From the NCBI GenBank assembly GCA_016742125.1, contig JACVCM010000002.1, positions 29,083 to 78,830 on the forward strand: a DNA stretch of 49,748 nucleotides, read 5' to 3'. The position numbers were made by a program, and so were the translations under genes. Positions within the stretch are counted from its first letter, which is position 1. Each line of letters begins with the position of its first letter. The stretch comes from Sphingomonadaceae bacterium. Lineage in GTDB: Bacteria; Pseudomonadota; Alphaproteobacteria; Sphingomonadales; Sphingomonadaceae. The notes beneath the pieces are model-generated. The model was not told where the DNA came from, searched no databases, and worked only from the letters and a program-made list of their open reading frames with translations. Shown here one piece after another: positions 35,895 through 44,411 of the stretch.

Positions 35895-36269
35895 CTAGGC
35901 AGACGGGATCAGTCGAGTCAGTTCGCTGACAAGCTGCTGAGGATCAAAGGGCTTTTCGCAAATTCTGATATCGGCATAGTCAGCTTTGAGCGATTGTGCA
36001 TCGTAACCCGTAGTAAGAATTATGGGGACCTGATTGGCGCGCAATATGTCGGCAATGGGATAAACCATTTCACCTCCGAGATTAACGTCGAGGACAGCAG
36101 CATCGATGCGGTCTGCCTTTTCAATCAGTGAGGCGGCATTGACCACATTGGGGGCCGGACCGACAACAACTGCCCCTGCGTCAGTCAATATCTCACGCAC
36201 TGCGGCCGCCAAGAGATAGTCATCTTCTGCGACCAGGATATGGAAATTAAACAGAGGCTTCTCATTCAT
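35895..36269 (-). CDS. Single-domain response regulator
   Basis: A 124-residue receiver domain with no output domain. The acidic pocket is D16/D17 (ILVAEDDYL), the phosphoacceptor is D61 (AAVLDVNLGG), the switch threonine is in ILTTGYD (86-88) and the lysine is K106 (CEKPF). The ATG at 36269 overlaps the kinase stop (ATGAATGA), so it is translated right after the HWE kinase and is its likely partner. The L-T-T-G-Y motif recalls the FATGUY-like regulators that act with HWE kinases in sphingomonad stress signalling, but the match is not exact. It may carry phosphate onward or act as a sink. Confidence 0.92.
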   Translation of the reverse strand: MNEKPLFNFHILVAEDDYLLAAAVREILTDAGAVVVGPAPNVVNAASLIEKADRIDAAVLDVNLGGEMVYPIADILRANQVPIILTTGYDAQSLKADYADIRICEKPFDPQQLVSELTRLIPSA

Positions 36270-39144
36270 TATCGAACTCCTCATCAATCAGTTTTGAAAG
36301 CGGAAGATTGATTGTGCAGCATATTCCATCGCTGCGTAGTTCGTAAAAGGTCGTGGCCTGGAGTTGGTAGGGCAAGGCGCGCTCTATCAGTTCGCGTCCG
36401 TAGCCACGGCCTGGTGCGTGGGTCTGGTTTGCCATGTCGATACCGGTTTCATGCCATACAAGATGCAGTCGTCGACCCCGCCCTGAAATGTCAGTTCGAA
36501 TGTCCCAACTAACTGACAGCCGTCCCTCGTCTTGGGCCAGCGCTCCATATTTCAGTGCATTCGTGGCCAGTTCGTGAATAGCCAGGGCAAATGTCTGAAT
36601 CGTTGCGGATCTCAACTTGACTCCAGCCGGACCGACCAGATCGATTTTGTTGCTGGCCGAAGCATCGTCGAGCGCTCCAACACCTTCGAGCTCCATGCGG
36701 ATCAGCTCATCGAAAGTGACGCGCTCGCCTTCAGCCTTGCGTGAAAGCAACGCATTAACGCGGGCGAGCGCATGAAGGCGTCGCCGAAAAAGCTCCGAAA
36801 ACTCGTTAAGATCGGCAGTATCGCGCAAGGTGCTCGACATTGTAGCGTTTACTACTCCCAACAGGTTGCGGGTGCGATGTTGGAGTTCTGCGACCATCAC
36901 GTGCATACGGTCCTGCATTGATCGCAAGTCATCGATATCGGTGGAGGTGCCAACCCATTCGATGATAGAACCGCCGTCGTCGCGAACGGGCAGTGCACGT
37001 GTGTGGAACCAGCGATAGCGTTGTTCTTTCTTATGGAAAAGACGGAACTCAATCTCCAGGATTCCGTTATCGGTCGCTTGCGACCATGCTTGCATTGCTG
37101 GGCCACGGTCGTCAGGATGCACCGGCTCCAACCAGCCATGCCCGTGGCTGTCGGCTTGTGCCTGACCAGTATATTCCGTCCATTGCGGGCTGGCCCATAC
37201 CCAGCTTGCTGGATTTGCGGCTTTCCAGACAAGCTGGGGCATGGTTTCGACGAGCAATCTAAACCTTGCTTCGGCTTCTTTCGTGATGGCCTCTGCCCGT
37301 TTGCGATCGGTAATGTCGATATGCGCCCCAACAAGCCGTTCAATCTCTTGATCGGCATTGCGGTAGAAAACGCCTTTGGCGCTAATCCATCGGGTTTCGC
37401 CATTGTCGCGCCGAACAATACGATATTCCGATTCATAATCATCACCGCGGGCTAGTGCGTCATCAAAAGTTCGCTGGGCAAGTTCGCGATCGTCTGGATG
37501 AATCCGTTCCAGCCATTCGTCATGTCGCTCAACGACCGTTTGCGAACCAAGCCCGTGCAGCAGGCAATATTCCGGCGATCTGACACCTCTCAGCCCGCCC
37601 GCAACATCTATGTCAATACTCGCGACGCCGCTGATCCGTTGCGTTCTTGCCAGCTCCGCCTCGCGGGCACGGAGTTTCGCTTCGGCGCGAGCACGTTCAA
37701 CGGCAGCCCAAATCCGGTCAGCGGCTTTGGTAACGCGGAGGATCTCTTCATCGGTCCAACGGCGCGGTCGGGCAGAGTGGACCGCCAGGCCGCCGATGAG
37801 TTCGTCGTTCTTCACCAACGGAACGCCTATATAGGCGCCGATCTCCACGGCTCGAAAAGCGTTGCGTTCGGCGTGGGACAGGGTCGGATCGGACAGACAG
37901 TCATGCGATACTGCGACCTCGCCGCGGCGATATGTCTCGAATAGCTGCTCTCCGAAGCTTTCAATCGGATAGCGCCCGCTGACGTTCTCAACCCCATTGG
38001 CGTAGTCGCCCTCAGCAACATAATCTGAGCCATCTACTTCAAAATAGATGACCCGGTTTGCATCAAGGTGTTTGCCGAGAAACTCGCCAGCAGCCATTTT
38101 TATCTGCGCAGCGTCCCCGAAAGGCCGGAGATAATCACTGAATGCCAGCAGATATGCTTGCCTTTCTTCGGCTAGCCTAAGCGCGGCGGCAGCATTTTTT
38201 CGTTCTGTAACGTCATGGAAGAAAACGGCCACACAATGTGAGTCGGGTTCACCCATTGGATGGGCATAGACGTCGTACCATCGACCGAAGGGCTCCGCAA
38301 AATTCTCAAAGCGAGCAGGCTTTCCGGTTTTGGCGACGGTTCCATATGCGTCAAACCAGTGCTGTTCCAAGCCCGGAATGGCGTTACTTACCCATTTGCC
38401 GACTACATCATTCAGGCCGGTCTGCTTCTCGAACGCAGGATTCACCTCTTCCAGACGATAGTCTACCGCATTACCATGAGGATCAAACTTCATCCGGATT
38501 ATGCAGAAACCGGTTTCGATATTCTCGAAGAGCGTCCGATATTTGTGCTCGCTAGCGCGAAGTCGCGCCCTGCTTTCATCGGCGACAGTATCAGCGCGCG
38601 CGCGTTCGACAGCGTCCCACGTTCTATCGGCAACATCTTCTGCCAGCGCAATATCCGCAGGGGCCCATACGCGCGGACTGCTGTTATTGAGTGCGAGTAT
38701 TGCCCGAAGCTTGCCGCCTTTCAGCAAAGGCACAGCCAAACAGGCATATGCGCCTCGGGAACTCCACGCTATTCGCTCCTGGTCCGAAAAGCGGGGGTCT
38801 GTATCAACGTCTTCCACGACAACAGTAGTGCCGCTGCGATAATAACCTAACCATTGATCACCGAAGTCGTCCAAGTAAATTTTCTCGGGCAGATCGACGC
38901 GTCCGCTTGCATATCCATTTGTTGAGGTCGCCCAACCCTGTTCATCGATCTCATGATAGAATGATCGTTCGGCTCCCAGCTTTTTGCCGATCATTGCTGC
39001 AGCGGTTGTCTGGATTTCCTTGGGATCTGCCAGCGGTCTCAAAGCTTCGGTCAATCGCGACATGAATTTCTGCAGATCGTTTCGAAAGGGCGCATGTCCT
39101 CCGTCTGGATTAAGGTCATCCAGATTATTCTGGGCACCAGTCAT
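36262..39144 (-). CDS. Multi-sensor HWE histidine kinase (GAF-PAS-GAF-PAS-PAS)
   Basis: A 960-residue soluble sensor from the ATG at 39144, which sits five bases after GGAG in GGGAGAAGG; the ATG at 39159 has no such site. Domain order is GAF (about 25-180), PAS (about 200-325), GAF (about 335-490), PAS (about 505-615) and PAS (about 625-745). The HWE core follows with the phosphorylated His near 756 in AELQHRTRNLL, the N-box HELATNALKYG and the WHETGID motif. There are no membrane helices, so it probably senses cytosolic signals. Two PAS repeats carry the PDDR motif. The coupled response regulator gene follows immediately. Confidence 0.9.
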   Translation of the reverse strand: MTGAQNNLDDLNPDGGHAPFRNDLQKFMSRLTEALRPLADPKEIQTTAAAMIGKKLGAERSFYHEIDEQGWATSTNGYASGRVDLPEKIYLDDFGDQWLGYYRSGTTVVVEDVDTDPRFSDQERIAWSSRGAYACLAVPLLKGGKLRAILALNNSSPRVWAPADIALAEDVADRTWDAVERARADTVADESRARLRASEHKYRTLFENIETGFCIIRMKFDPHGNAVDYRLEEVNPAFEKQTGLNDVVGKWVSNAIPGLEQHWFDAYGTVAKTGKPARFENFAEPFGRWYDVYAHPMGEPDSHCVAVFFHDVTERKNAAAALRLAEERQAYLLAFSDYLRPFGDAAQIKMAAGEFLGKHLDANRVIYFEVDGSDYVAEGDYANGVENVSGRYPIESFGEQLFETYRRGEVAVSHDCLSDPTLSHAERNAFRAVEIGAYIGVPLVKNDELIGGLAVHSARPRRWTDEEILRVTKAADRIWAAVERARAEAKLRAREAELARTQRISGVASIDIDVAGGLRGVRSPEYCLLHGLGSQTVVERHDEWLERIHPDDRELAQRTFDDALARGDDYESEYRIVRRDNGETRWISAKGVFYRNADQEIERLVGAHIDITDRKRAEAITKEAEARFRLLVETMPQLVWKAANPASWVWASPQWTEYTGQAQADSHGHGWLEPVHPDDRGPAMQAWSQATDNGILEIEFRLFHKKEQRYRWFHTRALPVRDDGGSIIEWVGTSTDIDDLRSMQDRMHVMVAELQHRTRNLLGVVNATMSSTLRDTADLNEFSELFRRRLHALARVNALLSRKAEGERVTFDELIRMELEGVGALDDASASNKIDLVGPAGVKLRSATIQTFALAIHELATNALKYGALAQDEGRLSVSWDIRTDISGRGRRLHLVWHETGIDMANQTHAPGRGYGRELIERALPYQLQATTFYELRSDGICCTINLPLSKLIDEEFDNE

Positions 39145-39266
39145 GCCTTCTCCCGACATGTAAACTTAATCGCCGAAGCCGGATTTTGTTGCACGGCAAC
39201 GCGTCAGGTCTCGTTTTCTATTTGGTGCTGTCGATTGCGCGCAGGCGATGAGACAATTGAGTATTT

Positions 39267-40151
39267 TCAGACGCCGCGCATTAGTAACGGCACTTCCGCC
39301 AGCAACTCGCGGGCGAGATAACCGAGCGGGCCGATCTTCTCCGCGCAACGCCGACCGGCTTCGCCATGAAGCCAGATCGACCATAGAAGTGCTTCGACCG
39401 CAGGTGCGCCGCGCGCGGCTAGTCCCCCGACCAATCCCGCCAGCACATCCCCTGACCCGCTGGTTGCAAGACCCACACCGCCTCCTGGATAGGCAAAATG
39501 CTCGCCGTCAGCGGTCGCGACAAAGCTCGTCGGACCTTTTGACACTACCGTGGCGCCGAAGCGACTGGCGGCCCGACTGACAGCGCTTGGGCATCTGGCC
39601 TCACTGCTATCGCATTCAAGTAGCGCTGCCAACTCGCCGAGATGGGGAGTGAGTATAAGAGGACATGCCAGCTTGCGTAACCGGTCTGCAAATTGGGGCA
39701 GGGCGAGCAAGGCGGACGCATCCAGAACCATTACCGGCGGCGATTTTGAACTATTGGCAGCAGCCACAAGAACCTCAACCAGTGCGCGTGCGGCCTCGAC
39801 ATTTGACATTGCCGGACCAGCTACAACAGCATCGCAGGATGCAAGCAGATTGCTCAGGTTGCTGCTGGCAATCAATTCGCCGTCTGTCGTCTCGTCCAGG
39901 GCGATCACCGCTATTTCGGGTAGGGTCATTCCCAGTAACAACGCTGCGCTGTTTACGGTCGCGACCTGGACCTTTCCGGCACCAGCGCGCAGGGCGGCTT
40001 CGGCGGTCAGCGCGATTCCGCCCGGCACCAACTTGCTCCCGCCAATGACCAGCACACGCCCCCGTTCATTCTTGTCTACATCATTTGCTGGGTCGGGCAA
40101 CGGATGCGCGCGCAACCAGTTGCTGTCGAGCGGTGTCGACCTCTTATCCAC
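39267..40151 (-). CDS. nnrD: ADP-dependent NAD(P)HX dehydratase (standalone)
   Basis: A 294-residue ribokinase-like enzyme that repairs hydrated NADH/NADPH. Family motifs are VLVIGGSKLVPGG, LTPHLGELAALL and GSGDVLAGLVGGLAARG. The usual partner epimerase NnrE, often fused upstream, is absent from this gene. I take the GTG at 40151, which overlaps the stop of the upstream phosphatase by eight bases (GTGGATAA). The longer frame reaching 40265 runs inside the phosphatase gene and is shadow coding. It is the downstream gene of a two-gene unit, ahead of the HWE kinase. Confidence 0.9.
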   Translation of the reverse strand: MDKRSTPLDSNWLRAHPLPDPANDVDKNERGRVLVIGGSKLVPGGIALTAEAALRAGAGKVQVATVNSAALLLGMTLPEIAVIALDETTDGELIASSNLSNLLASCDAVVAGPAMSNVEAARALVEVLVAAANSSKSPPVMVLDASALLALPQFADRLRKLACPLILTPHLGELAALLECDSSEARCPSAVSRAASRFGATVVSKGPTSFVATADGEHFAYPGGGVGLATSGSGDVLAGLVGGLAARGAPAVEALLWSIWLHGEAGRRCAEKIGPLGYLARELLAEVPLLMRGV

Positions 40152-40899
40152 GCGCCGCGACCATATGGTCGGGTTCAACCGTAACCGGCGCGCCACACAC
40201 TTCAAGCGGCGCCACCACATTATAGCGGCTGAGCACCAGCCGCCCATCGCCCTCATCCGCCGCAAATCGATATTCGGTAAGGCCGCAATTGGCGACGTCT
40301 CCGTCCTTGTCGATGGCGAGGATCTGCGCCTCGTTCAATCCCTCCAAAATGTAGCGTAAGCACAGGACTACTACTTGGTGGGCGACGATCATCACCCGTT
40401 TTCCGCCATGATGTAGCGAAATCGTGTCGAGCATTGCGCGGAGCCGGAAAATGACATCTACCCAGCTCTCGCCGCCGGGCGGGCGGTGGTAAAATTTGCC
40501 GAGATTGGCCCGGAATTCTGCCTGTTCGGGGTGGATCGAACGAATACCTGCTACGGTAAGCCCGTCCAATATGCCGAATTCCTTCTCTCGCAAGCGTTCG
40601 TCACCGCAAATCGTCAAAGCGCCAGCATAGCCTGCCGCATCCTTGAACAATTGCGCCGTCTGCATCGCGCGAACATAGGGCGACGACAATATGACTTGAG
40701 GCTTTTCCGGCAGTTCGATGAACCATTTACCCAGCGCCTTGGCCTGTTGCTCTCCCAAAGGGGACAAAGGCACGTCGACGTCGCGGTGATCCAGCACAAT
40801 GCGTTCCAGACCTGCCTCGTCCGCGACGTCGCGTGCAACATTGCCGGCGCTCTGGCCGTGGCGAACGATCCAGAGGATTGAGGGCCAGCGCGGAGTCAC
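40144..40899 (-). CDS. Histidine phosphatase family protein
   Basis: A 251-residue protein with the phosphohistidine motif WIVRHGQSAGN (H14) and the second histidine in MIVAHQVVVLCL. ILSSPYVRAMQTAQ and RLREKEFGILDG match the phosphoglycerate-mutase-like fold. PPGGESW near the middle is the substrate loop. The C-terminal tail is longer than in compact members. The substrate is undefined. It overlaps nnrD, so it may be part of the same metabolite-repair unit. It follows the hemerythrin operon by 56 bases on the same strand, and read-through is possible. Confidence 0.88.
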   Translation of the reverse strand: MTPRWPSILWIVRHGQSAGNVARDVADEAGLERIVLDHRDVDVPLSPLGEQQAKALGKWFIELPEKPQVILSSPYVRAMQTAQLFKDAAGYAGALTICGDERLREKEFGILDGLTVAGIRSIHPEQAEFRANLGKFYHRPPGGESWVDVIFRLRAMLDTISLHHGGKRVMIVAHQVVVLCLRYILEGLNEAQILAIDKDGDVANCGLTEYRFAADEGDGRLVLSRYNVVAPLEVCGAPVTVEPDHMVAARG

Positions 40900-40955
40900 T
40901 TCATTTCCAACATGTCTGCAACGAGCGCACAGACAGGATAAACATCACAACGCTA

Positions 40956-41528
40956 TTAAGCCGCCAGCGATGCCGTCAGTTCGGCCTTTCGGGCAGCGAG
41001 TTGCTCGCCAAGTGCCTTCAAATCCATGCCGGCTTCGCGGCATTCGGGAAACATTTCCTTTTCCTCTTCCTCGACATGATGCTTGATATATTCCCCAAGA
41101 ACCTTGACCTTTGCATCGAATAAGGGCTCACCGACGGTCATCGCTTCAATCTCGGCAATCAGGGCTTTGGCCGACGCATGCTCCACCTGTGCCTCGTCAA
41201 CCAAATCGTCGCCTTCTTCGTCGAAAGCATCATAAGCCGCCGGGTAGAAAATTTCCTCCTCGATTTGCGCGTGGACTGTCAGGGCCTGGCAAATCTGCTT
41301 AGCTAGTTCCTGCTTTTCCGCATCATCGTCGGTTTTTTCGAAAGCCTTGAACATTGCATCGACTTCCTTGTGATCGGCCTTCAGCAGAGCGATTGCGTCC
41401 TTTGGCCGCTTGCTGGCTGTCGCGGTGCGCCTGCTGGTGCGCGATCCCTTTTTGGGACGCGCTTTTGTAGTTGTGCTCTTGTTCTTGGCGCTGGTTTGAG
41501 CACTCGATTTTTTCGCTGCAGTTGCCAT
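40956..41528 (-). CDS. Hemerythrin-domain protein with a histone-like basic tail
   Basis: A 190-residue protein. The first 43 residues are Lys/Arg/Ala/Ser/Thr-rich (KKSSAQTSAKNKSTT, RPKKGSRTSRR), like H1-type or AT-hook tails that bind DNA. The rest is one HHE domain with complete ligands: H53, H86 and E90 (VHAQIEEE), H117, and H151 and E155 (HHVEEEE). It suggests an iron protein that may sit on the nucleoid. It is the last gene of a four-gene operon, 20 bases after the previous stop, with an AGGAGA site upstream. DNA binding is inferred from composition only. Confidence 0.88.
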   Translation of the reverse strand: MATAAKKSSAQTSAKNKSTTTKARPKKGSRTSRRTATASKRPKDAIALLKADHKEVDAMFKAFEKTDDDAEKQELAKQICQALTVHAQIEEEIFYPAAYDAFDEEGDDLVDEAQVEHASAKALIAEIEAMTVGEPLFDAKVKVLGEYIKHHVEEEEKEMFPECREAGMDLKALGEQLAARKAELTASLAA

Positions 41529-41548
41529 ATTGATCTCCTTTCCACTCG

Positions 41549-41755
41549 TTACTTGGGTTGCGAAATGGCCCTGTCCTCAGCGGGATAATCCTCGGGGGTA
41601 ACGGTCGATACATTCTCACGATCTTCGACTTTTTCCTGGGGACGACTGCCGCCTGTCCGGGGATCATTTTTGCTGTTGTCTGGCCGGGCGTCACCATAAG
41701 GGCCGCGATCAACCCCAGCGCGCCTGTCACCGGATTTTCCGTCGTCTCCAGTCAT
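41549..41755 (-). CDS. Small hydrophilic protein of unknown function
   Basis: A 68-residue, highly charged protein (MTGDDGKSGDRRAG start, QPK end) with no helix or fold I can name. It looks disordered. The ATG overlaps the previous stop by four bases (ATGA), and the next gene starts 20 bases after its end, so it is a genuine operon member. It lies between two proteins linked to hemerythrins. Confidence 0.7.
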   Translation of the reverse strand: MTGDDGKSGDRRAGVDRGPYGDARPDNSKNDPRTGGSRPQEKVEDRENVSTVTPEDYPAEDRAISQPK

Positions 41756-42126
41756 GCGTCGACTGTTTGGGGCGTGGCGGGCGTCGGATCGCGACGTTCC
41801 TTGCGGACTGCAGCCACAGCAATCTGCGCGGCCGCCGCACCAACCGCTGCGACGGCCACAGTCAGCAGCGTCGGATGGCGCTCGATCTGGGTCTTGGCAT
41901 ATTCCACGACGTCATCGCCCTGGGTCGATCGCAAGCGATCGGAAACAGAGCCGAGCCGATCGGACAGACCGCCGACAAACGGAACCGGTTTTTCGCTGCT
42001 CTCGATCTGCTCCAGCAAGTTCAGCCTGACCTTGTCGATTGTCGCTGCAATTTTCTCGAAATTGGTGTCAATCACGGCGGCGGCCTTGCCACCACCATGG
42101 TTCGCCATTGCATCCTGGTCGGTCAT
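41752..42126 (-). CDS. Small tail-anchored membrane protein, DUF883-like
   Basis: A 124-residue protein. The N-terminal 75 residues are helical and polar (IDTNFEKIAATIDKVRLNLL, split for brevity), then DDVVEYAKTQIERHP. One C-terminal helix, about 86-107, is Ala/Gly/Val-rich, followed by RKERR. The layout resembles the ElaB/YgaM-DUF883 group of tail-anchored proteins, in which a helix with R-x-x-P precedes a glycine-zipper segment. The ATG overlaps the stop of the upstream hemerythrin gene. Assignment is tentative. Confidence 0.72.
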   Translation of the reverse strand: MTDQDAMANHGGGKAAAVIDTNFEKIAATIDKVRLNLLEQIESSEKPVPFVGGLSDRLGSVSDRLRSTQGDDVVEYAKTQIERHPTLLTVAVAAVGAAAAQIAVAAVRKERRDPTPATPQTVDA

Positions 42127-42695
42127 GCCAACTTAAATCCTTCCTTGTTCATCGCCGCAGTTACGTGCGCGTTGCCATCCTCGCCTAGCTGGTCGCGTAA
42201 TTTGGGGAAAAGCTCGTCTTCCTCCTCACGCACATGCTCTTCCAGCCGGTCGCGAAATTCCTCGACTTTGGTCAGCCACGCCGGGTCAGACGGCTTCATC
42301 TCCGTCAGTTCGAACAGATATTGCTTCACGTAGCCATGGTCATGATTCAGATGATCGGCTTCTTCGGTAAGGCCGTTTTCGCGCATGGCCGGGTAGACTA
42401 CATTCTCTTCTTCATGCGCGTGCTTTGAAAGCGCATGTTTGAGCTGCATCAACAGCATCTTACGCTTTGTCACTTGTTTCTCGTCGGTTTCGGCGATCTT
42501 GTCGAAGATCATGATGGTGGCCTCGTGTTCGGCTTTAAGGACGTCGTCCCACTCGCCATAGGAAGCGTCCATTCCCTGCATGATCGCCTTGCGCCCGGCA
42601 TTGGCCATCAGACCGATGGCCAGACCGCCCACGGCCGCTGCAATCGCGGCACCTTGGCCGGAAATACCCTTGGTATTGCTATTCTTGTTTTGCAT
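42123..42695 (-). CDS. Membrane-anchored hemerythrin HHE protein
   Basis: A 190-residue protein from the ATG at 42695, preceded by GGAGAAG. The frame continues to 42800, but that region lies upstream of the promoter, so 42695 is the true start. Residues 14-33 are a hydrophobic, Gly/Ala-rich helix (GAAIAAAVGGLAIGLMANAG) that should anchor it. The HHE domain has H57, H92/H94, H118/H120, and H154 with E158 (HVREEEDE). First gene of a four-gene operon, under a perfect EcfG-type promoter. Confidence 0.88.
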   Translation of the reverse strand: MQNKNSNTKGISGQGAAIAAAVGGLAIGLMANAGRKAIMQGMDASYGEWDDVLKAEHEATIMIFDKIAETDEKQVTKRKMLLMQLKHALSKHAHEEENVVYPAMRENGLTEEADHLNHDHGYVKQYLFELTEMKPSDPAWLTKVEEFRDRLEEHVREEEDELFPKLRDQLGEDGNAHVTAAMNKEGFKLA

Positions 42696-42722
42696 TGGTC
42701 TTCTCCATTTCGACAGTGCTTC

Positions 42723-42747
42723 AACGAAGGTCAGGGGTCGCTGTTCC
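42723..42747 (-). promoter_or_regulatory. EcfG-type promoter of the hemerythrin operon
   Basis: On the minus strand GGAAC (42747-42743) is followed after 16 bases by CGTT (42726-42723), 28 bases before the ATG at 42695. Consensus is perfect. It overlaps the upstream open frame of the same gene and so excludes the 42800 start. It is divergent from the site at 42802-42826. Confidence 0.75.
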
Positions 42748-42801
42748 GCATAACTTGTGTCGCCGCTGCATTTTGCGACGAAACGTTGGCCCGGGCACAA
42801 G

Positions 42802-42826
42802 GGAACGATGTCGTGAGCTGGCTGTT
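42802..42826 (+). promoter_or_regulatory. Weaker EcfG-type promoter of the flavoprotein gene
   Basis: GGAAC (42802-42806), 16 bases, TGTT (42823-42826), ending 24 bases before the ATG. One mismatch in the -10 box. Confidence 0.5.
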
Positions 42827-42849
42827 GGCGTTTCGCAGAGGAGGTCGAT

Positions 42850-43755
42850 ATGCTGGATTGTCTGGTCGTCGGCGGTGGACCGGCAGGTTTGACAGCGGCA
42901 ATCTATCTAGGGAGATTCCATCTCAACATAACGGTTGTCGACGCAGGTGAAAGCCGGGCGTTATGGATTCCGAAAACACATAATCATGCAGGCCATCCCG
43001 ACGGCATCAGCGGCAAAGAACTTTTGGACCGGATGCGCAATCAGGCCGGACGTTATGGAACAGCGATCGTTCGGGGGCGGGTGAGCCGGCTCGCCCGCGC
43101 CGGTTCGCATTTTGTTGCCGACTGGGGAAGCGGCGGCGTCACCGCGCGAACGGTGCTGCTTGCGACCGGCGTCGTCAACCGGCGACCGGATATCGACGAA
43201 GATCTGCATACCGAGGCGCTGGCGAACGGGCGGCTAAGATATTGCCCCATTTGCGATGGTTATGAGGTTACCGACCGGAAACTGGCAGTCATCGGCAGCG
43301 GCCAGCAGGGAATAAACGAAGCGGTGTTCTTACGGGGGTATACAAAGGACATCACCATGATCGCAGCCGACAGCGCACATCGACTGTCGAAAGCAGAACT
43401 GAACCAGTGTGCCGATTTCGATATAAAGCTGGTCGACGGACCATGCCGTATCGGACGGATGGTGCAGAACGGGTTGGTGGTGGTCACGGAAGGGACCGAA
43501 TATGTCTTCGATTCCGTTTACCCGGCGCTAGGTTCTGATGCTAACACCATGCTGGCCACGATGCTCGGGGCCAAGTGCAGCGCGGAAGGATGCGTCAAAG
43601 TGGACTCGCACCAGCGCACATCGCTGCCCGGCGTATATGCAGCCGGGGATGTCGTTATCGGGCTGGACCAGATCAGCCACGCAATGGGTGAGGGTGGCGT
43701 TGCTGCTGTAACCATCCGTAACGGTCTTGCCAAAACAACGCCTTTGATGAGGTAA
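42850..43755 (+). CDS. Thioredoxin-reductase-like FAD/NAD(P) disulfide oxidoreductase
   Basis: A 301-residue flavoprotein. The N-terminal FAD motif is GGGPAGLTAA (8-17), the redox pair CPIC is at C132 and C135 (YCPICDGYEV), the NADPH fold is GSGQQGINEA, and GVYAAGDVVIGLDQISHAMGEG closes the FAD domain. It is shorter than the trxB product at 5048 and differs in the CxxC interior (PI instead of AT), so it is a paralogue with another substrate. A GAGGAGG site precedes the ATG. A TGTT-variant EcfG promoter lies upstream. It is divergent from the hemerythrin operon. Confidence 0.9.
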   Translation: MLDCLVVGGGPAGLTAAIYLGRFHLNITVVDAGESRALWIPKTHNHAGHPDGISGKELLDRMRNQAGRYGTAIVRGRVSRLARAGSHFVADWGSGGVTARTVLLATGVVNRRPDIDEDLHTEALANGRLRYCPICDGYEVTDRKLAVIGSGQQGINEAVFLRGYTKDITMIAADSAHRLSKAELNQCADFDIKLVDGPCRIGRMVQNGLVVVTEGTEYVFDSVYPALGSDANTMLATMLGAKCSAEGCVKVDSHQRTSLPGVYAAGDVVIGLDQISHAMGEGGVAAVTIRNGLAKTTPLMR

Positions 43756-43797
43756 CGTCCCGTCGACTTCGCTTCGTCGCAGAGCTTGTCTGATGGC

Positions 43798-43822
43798 GGA
43801 ACAACGTGGGGCCTACCCTGTT
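43798..43822 (+). promoter_or_regulatory. Weaker EcfG-type promoter of the SRPBCC operon
   Basis: GGAAC (43798-43802), 16 bases, TGTT (43819-43822), ending 31 bases before the ATG at 43853. It lies downstream of an alternative start at 43793 and so supports 43853. Confidence 0.5.
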
Positions 43823-43852
43823 CAGTTTGCACAACGCAAAAGGAGCAAGGCA

Positions 43853-44410
43853 ATGACATGGGAAGACGACGTCCAGTCGGACGACGCACCGTCGACCACC
43901 GCGAAGCACGGCAACGACGGCGATCTCAAACGATTTTCCCGAGCCGTAACCATCAATCGCGACCATGGAGAGCTTTATCGTTTCTGGCGGGATTTTTCGA
44001 ACCTGCCAGCCGTGATGGATAACATCATTTCGATAACCGTTCTTGATGACAACATATCGGAATGGGTCGCCAAAGGGCCGGGCGGCTCTGCGGTAAAATG
44101 GCGCTCGATAGTGACCGAAGATATCGAAGACGCGCTAATCGCCTGGCGTAGCGACGATGACGCAGACGTTTTCAATGAGGGCCGGATTACTTTCGTCCCC
44201 GCGCAAGGTGATCGCGGGACCGTGGTGACTGTCGTCATGGCGTATGATCCGCCAGCCGGTTTTGTGGGACGAGTAATCGCCAAGATCCTGCAACGCGAAC
44301 CCGAAGTCCAGCTCCGCCGGGACATGCGGCGGTTCAAACAGCTGATGGAGACTGGTGAGATAGCCACCAACGTCCGCAATCCAGCCCAACTCGCCGAAGA
44401 AGGAAAATAA
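43853..44410 (+). CDS. SRPBCC (START-like) protein
   Basis: A 185-residue protein from the ATG at 43853, with AAAGGAG upstream. The START-like fold is visible from FSRAVTINRDHGELYRFWRDFSNLPAVMD (split for brevity) with later GRVIAKILQREPEVQLRRDMRRFKQLMETGEI. The family includes coenzyme Q-binding and polyketide-cyclase-like proteins that hold hydrophobic ligands. It precedes an alcohol dehydrogenase by one base and an SDR, suggesting a small redox operon with a lipid-like substrate. The frame extends to 43793, but those 20 residues lie ahead of the promoter. Confidence 0.86.
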   Translation: MTWEDDVQSDDAPSTTAKHGNDGDLKRFSRAVTINRDHGELYRFWRDFSNLPAVMDNIISITVLDDNISEWVAKGPGGSAVKWRSIVTEDIEDALIAWRSDDDADVFNEGRITFVPAQGDRGTVVTVVMAYDPPAGFVGRVIAKILQREPEVQLRRDMRRFKQLMETGEIATNVRNPAQLAEEGK

Positions 44411-44411
44411 T

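Noticed and set aside
40152..40265. N-terminal extension of nnrD
   Set aside because: It would overlap the phosphatase gene by over 100 bases and has no family character; the GTG at 40151 fits the coupled junction.
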